The notes beneath the pieces were generated by a model. That model was not told the origin of the DNA and searched no databases. It worked only from the letters and a program-made list of their open reading frames with translations. From NCBI RefSeq assembly GCF_900129815.1, contig NZ_FQWX01000002.1, positions 169,310 to 208,345 of the forward strand: a DNA stretch of 39,036 bases, given 5' to 3'. This DNA is from Asaccharospora irregularis DSM 2635 (lineage in GTDB: Bacteria > Bacillota > Clostridia > Peptostreptococcales > Peptostreptococcaceae). The stretch's first letter is position 1, and each line of letters starts with the position of its first letter. Positions 7,934 through 15,732 of the stretch are shown piece by piece. The translations under genes were made by a program, and so were the position numbers.

Positions 7934-8776
7934 CTAGGAAGCTAAAAGATGATTCTTGTATTGTACAGGAGTCATCTTTTTTAAATTCCACTGATATCTA
8001 TAATTGTTGTAATAAGTTATATAATTTTTAACTTTAGCTTTTATATCTTCAATAGATTTGCATGATGAAGTATCTACTTCATCTTTAAAATGTCCAAAGA
8101 ACGACTCTTGAGGCGCATTATCCCAACAATTACCTCTCCTAGACATTGATTGACCTAATCCCTTTTTCTTAAGTAACTTCTGAAATATAGGGCTTGTATA
8201 GTGAACACCTTGATCTGAATGTATAAATGCATCTTTTGTTAAATTAGATTTATGCTTCCTTATTAAATTATTTATTGTATTTAAGACTATGTCAATATTT
8301 AAACTTCCAGAGACATAATATGAAAGTATTTCGTTCGTAGAACCGTCCTTTATCTTAGATAGATAAGCTCTTTTCCCTTTTGAATATGTTAAATAAGTTA
8401 TATCTGTTAATAAAACTTTACCTGGAACACCCTGTTTGAACTCTCTGTTTAGCCTGTTAGGTACAGTTGAATGCTCCTTTGTAGCCTTAGCTATTTTTTT
8501 ATATGGATTTGATTTTCGAAAAGGGCAGATAATACTATATTTTTTCATGATTCTTCGAATTTTCTTTAAGCTATAGATAGTATCAAACTCGTTTTCTAGA
8601 GTCAGCTTAATAGACCTAGAACCTTTTTTAAAACCTCTTCTATTAAATACTTTTAGAATGATTTTTTTAGATTCTAAATCTATTTTTTCACGTTTTTCAC
8701 GTACTTTATATGTGTTCAAATAGTTGTAATATCCAGAGCGAGAAACATTAGCTACGTTACATAAATATGAAACCAT
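7934..8776 (-). CDS. IS3-family transposase OrfB (inner IS)
   Basis: 280 residues from the internal ATG; the same frame is open further upstream to the slippery site at 8881-8887, so the working enzyme is probably the OrfAB fusion. An HTH_21-like region (RSGYYNYLN) is followed by the retroviral-type integrase core with D in LLTDITYL, D in FIHSDQGVHYTSP and E in NAPQESFFGHFKDE, then the usual C-terminal YYNNYRYQWNLKKMTPVQY. All catalytic residues are present. The gene ends 46 bp from the left inverted repeat. Confidence 0.93.
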   Translation of the reverse strand: MVSYLCNVANVSRSGYYNYLNTYKVREKREKIDLESKKIILKVFNRRGFKKGSRSIKLTLENEFDTIYSLKKIRRIMKKYSIICPFRKSNPYKKIAKATKEHSTVPNRLNREFKQGVPGKVLLTDITYLTYSKGKRAYLSKIKDGSTNEILSYYVSGSLNIDIVLNTINNLIRKHKSNLTKDAFIHSDQGVHYTSPIFQKLLKKKGLGQSMSRRGNCWDNAPQESFFGHFKDEVDTSSCKSIEDIKAKVKNYITYYNNYRYQWNLKKMTPVQYKNHLLAS

Positions 8777-8841
8777 ATTTTTAAGATTGTGTTTAATAAC
8801 AATTAATTTTATTAACTCAAAAATTTGAGATGGTAATAATT

Positions 8842-9261
8842 TTATTCTTTTGATATCAACCCCATTTCCATCATATCTAACTTTTTTAAAAATTCATTTT
8901 CCGCTTCTAAAAATTTTATTCTTGCTTCCAATTTACTTAATTTATCTTGATCAGAAAGCTTGCGCTTACTAGGTAATGCTGAATTTTGTTTTCTTGCATC
9001 TTTTAATCCTGATATTCCGTTGTTTTTATATGATTTTTTCCAGCGGTCAGCTGCCTGCTCGATTCTACTCATTCCCATTACCTCTACATCAAACCCATTT
9101 TCCTCAAAAATGATTCTTGGAAGTTTTCCCTTTAAGATTTCAGATATGAATAACTTTTTAAATTCACCACTATATGTAATAGATTTAGATGATACTCTAA
9201 GTACATTTTTATTTTTAGATAGCTTATGTATTTGTTGCTCTGTAAATAGCACTTTACTCAT
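8842..9261 (-). CDS. IS3-family OrfA helix-turn-helix protein (inner IS)
   Basis: 139 residues. The N-terminal half holds the DNA-binding helices that recognise the terminal repeats; the C-terminal part (KLEARIKFLEAENEFLKKL) is the leucine-zipper-like heptad region typical of OrfA multimerisation. The gene ends by running past the slippery heptamer AAAAAAG. Expressed alone it would act as DNA-binding partner or repressor; a -1 slip produces OrfAB. Confidence 0.9.
   Translation of the reverse strand: MSKVLFTEQQIHKLSKNKNVLRVSSKSITYSGEFKKLFISEILKGKLPRIIFEENGFDVEVMGMSRIEQAADRWKKSYKNNGISGLKDARKQNSALPSKRKLSDQDKLSKLEARIKFLEAENEFLKKLDMMEMGLISKE
8881..8887 (-). other. Programmed -1 frameshift site (A6G) in the inner IS
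   Basis: On the minus strand the orfA frame crosses AAAAAAG within codons for FLKKLD. A -1 slip here joins OrfA to an open frame that reads into OrfB without a stop (KVRYDGNGVDIKRIKLL onwards). A6G is the classic IS3-family slippery site. Confidence 0.8.
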
Positions 9262-9354
9262 ATTAAATCCCTCAATTCTGTTTTTTAAAATTATACAACA
9301 AAAAACCTATAGACTCACTCTTTTTTCAGTGTACAGTCTATAGGTTACAGTTTA

Positions 9355-9632
9355 AGTTCTACTTCCATTTTTAGTTTCTTAATTTCATTATCTTTATTTT
9401 GATCTGATGATATCTCATTTTTTCTCGGTCTACCCTTTGGCTTAGCGATTATGCCTGCGGCAGCATACCTCTCTTTTCTTCGATTGCGTTTCAAAAGTTC
9501 TTTTATCACAAATTTATCTTTTAAACCAAAATGCTCTGCTATTTCTCTTTGAGTTGTTCCCATTGATACCATTTCTTTAACTTCATGTATGATAAAATGC
9601 CCAAACTGTTTTGTTCCTTTTTTCATTGACAT
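9355..9632 (-). pseudogene. Truncated OrfA of the outer IS150-type element
   Basis: Starts at the ATG near 9632 (MSMKKGTKQFGHFIIHEVKE) behind a G-rich ribosome site; an earlier ATG at 9650 is less likely. HTH region (MGTTQREIAEHFGLKDKF) and a basic stretch (KGRPRKN) are intact, but the coding sequence is cut after KKLKMEVEL by the inserted IS, and the apparent last two residues come from the inner element. The missing end lies at 7860-7885. Confidence 0.88.
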
Positions 9633-9757
9633 AACAATACCCCCAATCATAGTCTTATTATCCTACGATTAGGGGTATTTTTGCAATGTCCGTTTTTATC
9701 GGTTCAGTTCAAATTCTCCTCTTTTAATTCATAGCATTTAAAGAATGTGTCTTATAT

Positions 9758-10261
9758 TTATTTAGTGTTTTCTTTTATTTCTAAACCTTTTTTTATCGCT
9801 TCTTGTACAATAGGGCTACAGCATTTTCCTAAAGGATTGTAAATTTCACATTTACCATTTTTCATTGCTCCTGTTAACCTTATTATATCCTTCATGTTTT
9901 TTGCATCTTTATTAATAACAGCATCGAAAACCTGCTCTTCTGCTACTTTATTGCAGTAGCAAACGTATTTGGGGTTAGCATCATCTTTGAACCAAATAGG
10001 TTCTTTTACTTCATTTTCATTAAATTTAACATCATATTCCTGATTAAAATATACAATATTGCAAGTCTCATTTATGCATAGGAAATAATCAGTATCTCCG
10101 ACTTTTTGTTTTATTTCATTAAATACCATATGATTTACTGTAATGTTTTTTACAAGTTTACCTTCTTGGTTGCATACTGGGCATAAGCTGTTTTTTTCTA
10201 CCATACTAGTAGGTTCTGTCTTGTTATCTCAACAAGATTTATTTAGAATCTTCTCTTCCAT
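9758..10261 (-). CDS. CopZ-like zinc-ribbon/[2Fe-2S] protein, predicted selenoprotein (Sec at codon 11)
   Basis: Read with UGA as stop, the gene seems to begin at ATG 10204, which has no ribosome site. Read through, it begins at ATG 10259-10261, about ten bases after GAGGAG, overlaps the 3' end of the repressor gene by 23 bp and starts MEEKILNKSCUDNKTEPTS, with UGA at 10229-10231. The total is 167 residues. After the Cys-Sec pair come a zinc ribbon (CPVC, then CINETC) and a BFD-like [2Fe-2S] domain (YVCYCNK ... GKCEIYNPLGKCC). This matches the CopZ-like/Csac_0668 family, known to me to include Cys and Sec forms. Role unproven: probably metal or metalloid binding linked to the MerT-like protein. 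A hairpin resembling a bacterial SECIS follows the UGA. Confidence 0.78.
10198..10212 (-). promoter_or_regulatory. SECIS-like hairpin for the [2Fe-2S] selenoprotein
   Basis: On the transcript, 17-31 nt after the UGA, CUACU-AGUAU-GGUAG folds into a 5-bp stem (last pair U-G) with a 5-nt loop whose second base is G. This fits the loose bacterial SECIS pattern (short stem, G among the first two loop bases, about 20-40 nt from UGA). Found by hand pairing, not by energy calculation. Confidence 0.5.
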
Positions 10262-10598
10262 TATAGTTCTTCTCCTCTTTTAATATCTCACAGGTACATA
10301 TATTGCTTGTATTACCTTCTGCTATGGATTGTCCTAATTTAATAAGTGTTATTATTCTTTCGTCTGAAATGGAGTAGTAAATATTCTTTCCTTCTTTTGA
10401 TGACTTTACAAAATTACACCATTTTAAGCATTTTAATTGCATTGATATAAGACTTTGAGAGCAATCAGTATCTTCTGCTAATTCACCTACACTTTTTTCT
10501 CCATCAATTAGCGAAAGAATAATTTTATATCTTGTAGGGTTTGATAATCCATGAAAAAACTTTGTATATACTTCAATTTGTTCATCGTTAATTTGCAT
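10239..10598 (-). CDS. ArsR/SmtB-family metal-responsive repressor
   Basis: 119 residues, normal for the family. Winged helix-turn-helix: FHGLSNPTRYKIILSLIDGEKSVGELAED then recognition helix SQSLISMQLKCLKW and the wing SSKEGKNIYYS. Cysteines at TDCSQS, KCLKWC and the C-terminal ICTCEIL could form the metal/metalloid site; a CxC near the end is typical of some thiol-using sensors. Ribosome site AGGAGG overlaps the stop of merT four bases upstream. Sits between the two predicted selenoprotein genes and presumably represses the whole operon at the palindrome at 10925-10950. Whether it senses Hg, As or another thiophilic metal cannot be read off. Confidence 0.88.
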   Translation of the reverse strand: MQINDEQIEVYTKFFHGLSNPTRYKIILSLIDGEKSVGELAEDTDCSQSLISMQLKCLKWCNFVKSSKEGKNIYYSISDERIITLIKLGQSIAEGNTSNICTCEILKEEKNYNGREDSK

Positions 10599-10601
10599 AT
10601 T

Positions 10602-10898
10602 TTACCTCCTGTAAAAAATTGGATACAAAATTAGTCCAACTGAAATTATTGTTAATATCCATACAATTATTTTAGTATTTTTCGAAGTTTTACTGTTTCT
10701 TACAATAAAGTAATGAGCCAATCCAAGCATAGTTATTGTTGATATTATAAAAAGATTTTTATACGGTGAAATTGCTGATACAAAAGCAAAGCCTAATCCA
10801 CTCAGGCCGAGGGATGTAAATAATAATATTCCCATTCAACAGATAGATGCTAAAAAAGATGTTACAGTCGATGCAACACAAAGTAATTTTTCTTTCAT
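10602..10898 (-). CDS. merT: MerT-like small membrane transporter, predicted selenoprotein (Sec at codon 21)
   Basis: The ATG at 10896-10898 has a textbook AAGGAGG site and reads MKEKLLCVASTVTSFLASIC, then UGA (10836-10838), then 77 further residues. The ATG directly after the UGA has no ribosome site. With UGA read as Sec, the 98-residue protein lines up with MerT: a first helix ending in a vicinal Cys pair (ASACC in MerT, ASIC-U here), the LGLSGLGFAF turn, and two more helices. In MerT this pair receives Hg(II) and passes it across the membrane. So the stop replaces exactly the second metal-binding Cys. There is no MerP-like or HMA domain attached. First gene of the operon; a SECIS-like hairpin follows. 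A simple nonsense mutation is the alternative. Confidence 0.75.
10791..10807 (-). promoter_or_regulatory. SECIS-like hairpin for the MerT-like selenoprotein
   Basis: On the transcript, 29-45 nt after the UGA, GCCUGA-GUGGA-UUAGGC forms a 6-bp stem (one G-U pair) with a 5-nt loop starting GU. Loop length, the leading G and the distance agree with bacterial SECIS elements. Hand-derived pairing. Confidence 0.5.
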
Positions 10899-10924
10899 AA
10901 TTTCCTCCTTATGTAATGTAAACA

Positions 10925-10950
10925 TATAAACATATATTGATATGTTTATA
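10925..10950 (-). promoter_or_regulatory. Probable ArsR operator upstream of the merT-arsR operon
   Basis: Perfect 11-bp inverted repeat TATAAACATAT / ATATGTTTATA separated by four bases, 27 bp upstream of the merT start. Length and AT-rich ATAnACA...TGTnTAT character match ArsR/SmtB operators. It overlaps TATAAA-like -10 sequences on the minus strand. Confidence 0.7.
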
Positions 10951-11301
10951 ATATCATAATGTAGTTACAAAAAAAAGAGCATCTAATAGTGAATTTTCTA
11001 TTTTCTATAGGATTAATATGTCACAATTTTATACAACTATGCAATAACACCTAGTTAAACTATATATTAAATATATCATTATATGTAACTCTATTAAATG
11101 CATTTATACATTTATAAATTTCAACATTGATTTAAAACATAGCCAAAAAATAAAAAAATATATATAGATTATTCTTCATAAAAATTACATAATTGCTATA
11201 TATACTATGAATAAAGTAAGATTTAGTAATATGAAGCTTAAAAACTATAAACAAATAATAACTTTATGTTATGTAAAGATAAATTGTTAGGAGGATACAG
11301 A
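10951..11301. other. AT-rich divergent intergenic region
   Basis: About 350 bp between the divergent merT-like operon and the cysteine desulfidase gene. It must hold promoters for both directions (a TATACT-like box lies near 11201), but I see no clear -35/-10 pair, riboswitch or gene. Confidence 0.5.
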
Positions 11302-12614
11302 ATGATAAAAGGTAATACGAAGAATATGGAATATCTAATAAATTTATTAAAATCAGAGGTAAAGCCAGCTTTAGGGTGCACAGAGCCTGTAGCAGTGGCA
11401 CTTGCTTGTGCTAAGGCTAGAGAGTTATTACAAGAAGAGATAGTTGGTTGTAATGTATTAGTTAGCCCTAACGTATATAAAAATGGTATGTGCGTCGTGT
11501 ACCAGGAACGGATAAGTTAGGACTAAATATAGCAGCATTAATGGGACTTATAGGTGGCAATTCTGGGTATGGATTGAGAGTTCTGGAAGTTTTAGATGAG
11601 GAACAAGTTAAATTAGCGGAATATTATATGGATAAAAATATATTAAAAATATCTCCAGTAGATACTGAAAAAAAAGTTTATATAGAGGTAATTTTAAAGG
11701 GACATACTAATATAGTCAAAGTTATAATAAGAGAAAAGCATGATAAATTTGTATATATATCTAAAAATAATGAAGTTTTATTAAATGAAGAAGCTGTTAT
11801 TCAAGAGGCCTGTTTAACTACCGAAGAAGAAAACTTATTAGAAAAAATGAGTATAAAAGAGTTAATTCAAGAAGTAGAAAATATTGAATCAGAAGATATA
11901 AAATTTTTAATAGATGGTATAGCTATGAATAAGAAAATAGCAGATTATGCACTAGAAAAGAAAATAGGTATAGGTGTAGGCTATGGAATAAAACAATCTA
12001 TAGAAGATGGATTATTGGGAGATGACCTTATAAACAGTGCTATGATGTTAACTGCAGCAGCAGATGCTAGAATGTCTGGAATTAAAATGCCTGTTATGAG
12101 TTCTAATGGAAGTGGAAATCATGGAATAACTGCAATATTGCCAATAGTAGCATATAATAACAAGTTCCCTCAAAGTGAAGAAAAATTGGCTAAAGCATTA
12201 GCTATAAGCCACTTAATTACTGCTTATATAAAAAATTATACAGGTAGATTATCTGCAGTTTGCGGTTGTGGTGTTGCAGCTTCAACAGGAGCATCTGCAG
12301 CTATAACTTGGTTAATGGGAGGAAGTTATAAGCAAATTGAAGGTTCAATAGAGAATATGATAGCCAACTTAAGTGGAATGATATGCGACGGGGCTAAATC
12401 AGGATGTGCATTAAAACTAGCATCATCAGCATCAGCAGCTGTACAAAGTTCTATAATAGCTAAATATAATTGTATAGTTCCTCCTCTTAATGGTATAGTT
12501 GGAAACAATGTAGAAGAAAGTATAAGAAATCTAGGAAAAGTAAGTTCTCAAGGTATGATTATAACTGATGAAACTATAATAAATATAATGGATGATATGA
12601 ATAAAGTAATATAG
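11302..12614 (+). pseudogene. L-cysteine desulfidase / serine dehydratase-alpha-like protein, one-base frameshift
   Basis: Start ATG 11302, nine bases after AGGAGG. The first 66 codons (KPALGCTEPVAVALACAKA) and the region from about 11498 to 12614 belong to one protein of about 437 residues; between them one G is missing near 11497, where the family's VGVPGTDK is read as VV then out of frame. The remainder is intact: MGLIGGNSGYG, GSGNHGITAILP, CGCGVAAS and ICDGAKSGCALKLA, with the Cys residues that bind the [4Fe-4S] cluster. Known role of the family (CdsB/CyuA): breaks cysteine into pyruvate, ammonia and sulfide. It is therefore relevant to the downstream sulfur operon. Either a real inactivating mutation or a sequencing error. 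Confidence 0.85.
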
Positions 12615-12693
12615 ATTAAAAATTTTAGTGGATATGCAAAACATACTTCTAAAGAATGAACATGAAAATGTAGAAAAATGGATATGTATTTAT

Positions 12694-12746
12694 AAATAGG
12701 CAATCTAATTAAATTTTTTAATCTAGTTTTGATTGCCTATTTTTAT
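12694..12746 (+). terminator. Intrinsic terminator after the cysteine desulfidase gene
   Basis: AAATAGGCAATC (12694-12705) pairs with GATTGCCTATTT (12731-12742), with further pairing inside (TAATTAAA/TTTAATCTA), then a T-run. Confidence 0.85.
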
Positions 12747-12770
12747 TTTATATAAAATTATTAAAAGTTA

Positions 12771-12799
12771 TTGACTTTTGTTAATTATTTAATTATAAT
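12771..12799 (+). promoter_or_regulatory. Sigma-A promoter for the sulfate-reduction operon leader
   Basis: TTGACT at 12771-12776, 17-bp spacer, TATAAT at 12794-12799. Transcription would start near 12806, some 55 nt before the T-box stem I. Confidence 0.85.
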
Positions 12800-12861
12800 A
12801 AGTGTAAAATAATACCGAGTAAATCGATATGAATTATATAGATTAAAAACAAATATATAAA

Positions 12862-13119
12862 AACACTATGATCAGGAAGAGTAAGTTATATGAATCATAA
12901 CAGAGAGGAACTCATCGGTGAGAGAGTTCTATGTAGGATTGTAGCCCAAGTGCCCCTATGAGTGTTAGGCTGAAATTTAGTAGGCTGTTACGGGTTCTCC
13001 CGTTATAGAGACTAGACATTAATGTGTCTAAAGTGAGATGAGCAGTAATGCTTAATCAGAGTGGAACCGCGGAAATAACCTTCTGCCTCTGGATTTTTCT
13101 GGAGGTGGGAGGTTTTTTG
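12862..13119 (+). promoter_or_regulatory. T-box riboswitch (cysteine specifier likely) with terminator
   Basis: The T-box consensus AGAGTGGAACCGCGG lies at 13058-13072 and is followed by a terminator (arms about 13077-13089 and 13102-13114, then T6). Stem I is closed by AACACT (12862-12867) and AGTGTT (12961-12966); its 5' side has the AGTAA element (12879-12883) and the 3' side of the specifier loop ends in TGC (12951-12953), a Cys codon, just before the basal helix. Known mechanism: uncharged tRNA pairs with the specifier and stabilises the antiterminator. Uncharged tRNA-Cys would thus switch on the sulfate-assimilation genes downstream. Codon assignment is by inspection; GCC and CCC overlap the same spot but do not fit the operon. 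Confidence 0.9.
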
Positions 13120-13249
13120 TTTTTGTACTGAAAGATGAGATAGATAGTAGAATGTCTGATTTTGTCAATAAATTATATGTTAAAAAAATATTTTTTTTAT
13201 TCCTCTACATAAGTTCTTCACAATGTAGGTATATAACTAAACTAAGATG

Positions 13250-13274
13250 TATACCCTTAGGGGGTACAGGTATA
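13250..13274 (+). promoter_or_regulatory. CsoR/CstR-like palindrome upstream of the sulfite reductase gene
   Basis: TATACCCTTAGGGGGTA (13250-13266), followed by CAGGTATA, resembles the ATACCCCCTAGGGGTAT site found here before copA. CsoR-family proteins bind such boxes; the CstR branch senses persulfide/sulfite, which would suit a sulfur operon. The stretch 13120-13429 also contains no gene I can support. Confidence 0.5.
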
Positions 13275-13429
13275 TAAAATCGATAGCTTTGAGTTTTTTA
13301 TAGAGTGGTTAAACTCTCAGATATTATATTTGAAGTTTTAATTTTCTATAATTCTTTCACATATGGATACAGGTTCAATAATAATTAAGTTAACAAATCA
13401 AAAAAATTTAAGGAGGATGAGAGTTAATA

Positions 13430-15100
13430 ATGATTAGAATAACGGATGAAATGATAAACGATATAGAGGAGTTTAGAAAAAGCGCAGAATTATGTGAAAA
13501 AGATGAACTTGACGTTGTTGAATACAGAAAACGAATTGTTGCAATGGGAGTTTACAAACAGAGAGTCAAAGGGACCTACATGGTAAGGTTAAGGGCTACA
13601 GGAGGAGTTATAGAATTAAATCAGCTTCAAGCTGTAAGTGAAGCAGCTAAGAAGCATGGACATGGAAGAATACATTTTACTACTAGACAAGATATTCAGT
13701 TCCAAGCGCTACCAATTGACAACATATATAATGTAATGAAAGATGTTATAAAGGTTGATATAACTACAAAGGGAGCTTGCGGTGATACAGTAAGAAATGT
13801 AGGATGTTCTCCCCTTTCTGGAGTGGCTTTAGATGAAGTATTTGATGTAACCCCATACGTTAAGGCAGTTATAAATCACCTTATAAAAGATCCTACTGCG
13901 CTACAACTTCCAAGAAAATATAAGATAGCTTTCTCAAATACAAAAGAAGATACTGGCAAAGCTACAATGGTCGACTTAGGCTTTGTAGCTAAGATAAATA
14001 ATGGAGTAAGAGGTTTCGAAGTTTATGGAGCTGGTGGATTTGGTAAAAGTCCAATAATGGCATTAAAGCTTGCTGATTTCATAGAAGATAAAGATATATT
14101 GTATTATGCACAAGCTATGATGGAAGTATTTGATAAAGAAGGAGATAGAAATAATAGACATAAGGCTAGAATAAGATACATTTTACATAGACTAGGGGAT
14201 GATAAATTCCTTGAACTATTTAATTCACAACTACAAAAAGTTAAATCAGAGGTGAATTTAGACTTTAATATGGATGAAGAAGATATAAAAAATGATATAG
14301 AACCTTTACAAACGCTACAAGAAGTAAATCAAATTCTTAAAGATAACGAAAAATATAAAAATATATTATTTGCACAAAAGCAGTTAGGTTATTATTCAGT
14401 GTATATTCATCCAGAAGGTGGTAATTTAGATTCAAAAGACTTAGATAAGTTAATTGGGTTCTTAAATAATCTAGGATATGAAGTATCTATAAGACTTACA
14501 ACAACTCAAGGTTTTGTTGTAAGAGATTTAAAATTTAATGATGCAAAAGAACTAATAAATATTACTTCTAATATCTCATCTATACACAATATAGATAATT
14601 CTGTTGCATGTATAGGGCATACTACTTGTTCACTAGGAATTTGTCTTTCACAAAATCTTTTAGCATCAATAAGAGAAACTTTTAAGGAAGCAGATGAAAA
14701 AGTTAAAAGTACACTTCCTAAGGTATTTATATCTGGATGTCCTAATTCCTGTGGTCAGCATCAACAAGGAATGATTGGACTTAGTGGAAGAGCTAAGAAT
14801 ACTGCTGATGGCCTTGTTCCTGCATATTCTGTATCATTTGGAGGAAAGCTTGGAGCAGGTATTGCAAAGATAGGGGAAACTTATGGAGATATACCCGCTA
14901 AAAAGATACCAGGATTTGTGTTGGAACTGGCAAATTTAAAAGTAACTTCAAACTTTGAAGATTTTGAGGAGTTTTTAGAAAATAAACGTGATGAAATAAA
15001 AGATTTAATAGAAAAGTACTCAAATATAGAGAGCTTTATTGAAAATCCTGATTTATATTATGATTTTGGATGTGATGAGAAGTTTGCTGTTAAGAAATAG
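13430..15100 (+). CDS. Siroheme-[4Fe-4S] sulfite/nitrite reductase
   Basis: 556 residues, the length of single-chain assimilatory reductases. Two ferredoxin-like/siroheme half-repeats; substrate and siroheme-binding residues in VRLRATGG, GRIHFTTRQDIQF and the TTTQGFV counterpart in the second half. The coupled cluster is held by C394-x5-C400 (CIGHTTC) and C437-x3-C441 (GCPNSCGQH). It reduces sulfite to sulfide with six electrons, most likely from ferredoxin. First gene of the operon, so sulfite is the expected substrate, not nitrite. Ribosome site AGGAGG, ATG at 13430. Controlled by the T-box leader upstream. Confidence 0.92.
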   Translation: MIRITDEMINDIEEFRKSAELCEKDELDVVEYRKRIVAMGVYKQRVKGTYMVRLRATGGVIELNQLQAVSEAAKKHGHGRIHFTTRQDIQFQALPIDNIYNVMKDVIKVDITTKGACGDTVRNVGCSPLSGVALDEVFDVTPYVKAVINHLIKDPTALQLPRKYKIAFSNTKEDTGKATMVDLGFVAKINNGVRGFEVYGAGGFGKSPIMALKLADFIEDKDILYYAQAMMEVFDKEGDRNNRHKARIRYILHRLGDDKFLELFNSQLQKVKSEVNLDFNMDEEDIKNDIEPLQTLQEVNQILKDNEKYKNILFAQKQLGYYSVYIHPEGGNLDSKDLDKLIGFLNNLGYEVSIRLTTTQGFVVRDLKFNDAKELINITSNISSIHNIDNSVACIGHTTCSLGICLSQNLLASIRETFKEADEKVKSTLPKVFISGCPNSCGQHQQGMIGLSGRAKNTADGLVPAYSVSFGGKLGAGIAKIGETYGDIPAKKIPGFVLELANLKVTSNFEDFEEFLENKRDEIKDLIEKYSNIESFIENPDLYYDFGCDEKFAVKK

Positions 15101-15128
15101 ATAAATTTATATGCTATGAGGTGATTAA

Positions 15129-15716
15129 ATGGAACAAAAGGCAACTAATATAGTTTGGCATGATATGAATGTAAAAAGAGAACATAGAGAAGAACTCTTA
15201 AGTCAGAAATCAGTTCTTCTTTGGTTTACAGGCCTATCAGGATCAGGTAAGTCTACTGTAGCTTCTGCACTTGAAAAAAGGCTTCATGAAATGGGAAAGA
15301 TTACCTATTTGTTAGATGGGGATAACATAAGGCATGGTTTAAATTCTGATCTTGGCTTTTCAGAAGAAGATAGAATTGAGAACATAAGGAGAATTGGAGA
15401 AGTTTCAAAATTAATTGTAGATGCTGGGATTATCACTATTTCTACTTTTATATCTCCTTTTAAGAAAGATAGAGAAAAGATAAGAGATTTATTAGGAAAA
15501 GATTTTATAGAGGTTTTTATAGATTGTCCTTTAGAAGTATGTGAACAAAGAGATCCAAAGGGAATATACAAGAAGGCAAGAAATGGGGAAATAAAAAACT
15601 TCACAGGGATAGATTCTCCATATGAAAATCCTGAAAATCCTGAAATAACAGTATCGACTTATTTAAATAACTTAGATGAGTGTGTAGATAAAATTATAGA
15701 GTATCTCAATTACTAA
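15129..15716 (+). CDS. cysC: Adenylylsulfate (APS) kinase
   Basis: 195 residues, full-length. P-loop GLSGSGKST (residues 35-43), [28 protein letters not shown] substrate site, [10 protein letters not shown], and the [31 protein letters not shown] lid region, all intact. It phosphorylates APS to PAPS. In this operon PAPS has no obvious user: the reductase encoded next (AprBA) acts on APS, and no PAPS reductase (CysH) is present. PAPS might serve sulfotransferases or be a branch point. Compare the degenerate kinase domain at the end of CysN in the same operon. Confidence 0.95.
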   Translation: MEQKATNIVWHDMNVKREHREELLSQKSVLLWFTGLSGSGKSTVASALEKRLHEMGKITYLLDGDNIRHGLNSDLGFSEEDRIENIRRIGEVSKLIVDAGIITISTFISPFKKDREKIRDLLGKDFIEVFIDCPLEVCEQRDPKGIYKKARNGEIKNFTGIDSPYENPENPEITVSTYLNNLDECVDKIIEYLNY

Positions 15717-15732
15717 AATTGGAGGTGACCTA

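Larger units (their letters stand above)
7889..9354 (-). mobile_element. Intact IS3-family element inserted in the outer IS
   Basis: 1466 bp with perfect 15-bp terminal inverted repeats (TAAACTGTAACCTAT at 7889-7903 and its complement at 9340-9354) and a 3-bp target duplication AGT (7886-7888 and 9355-9357). Removing the element and one AGT restores a continuous orfA-to-orfB junction in the outer IS (codons for EVELLRSFL), which confirms the boundaries. It carries orfA and orfB with a programmed frameshift site and a complete DDE set, so it could be active. Confidence 0.92.
7025..9691 (-). mobile_element. IS3-family (IS150-type) element, decayed and interrupted
   Basis: Two gene pieces (orfA at 9355-9632, orfB at about 7105-7885) read leftward and belong to one element split by another IS. 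The ends carry imperfect inverted repeats: GGACAT...CCCTATCGTAG near 7025-7053 and, reversed, GGACAT...CCTAATCGTAG near 9664-9691. I could not find a convincing target duplication outside these ends. The element is dead: its transposase is split, frameshifted and has lost an internal segment. Confidence 0.75.

Noticed and set aside
10836..10838. UGA in the MerT-like gene considered as a plain nonsense mutation
   Set aside because: Both flanks are conserved, it replaces exactly the expected Cys, a SECIS-like hairpin follows and the same Cys-UGA pattern recurs in a neighbouring gene. Still needs selenocysteine machinery to be confirmed.
10951..11301. Riboswitch upstream of the cysteine desulfidase gene
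   Set aside because: No T-box, SAM or other conserved motif could be found; the region is only AT-rich.
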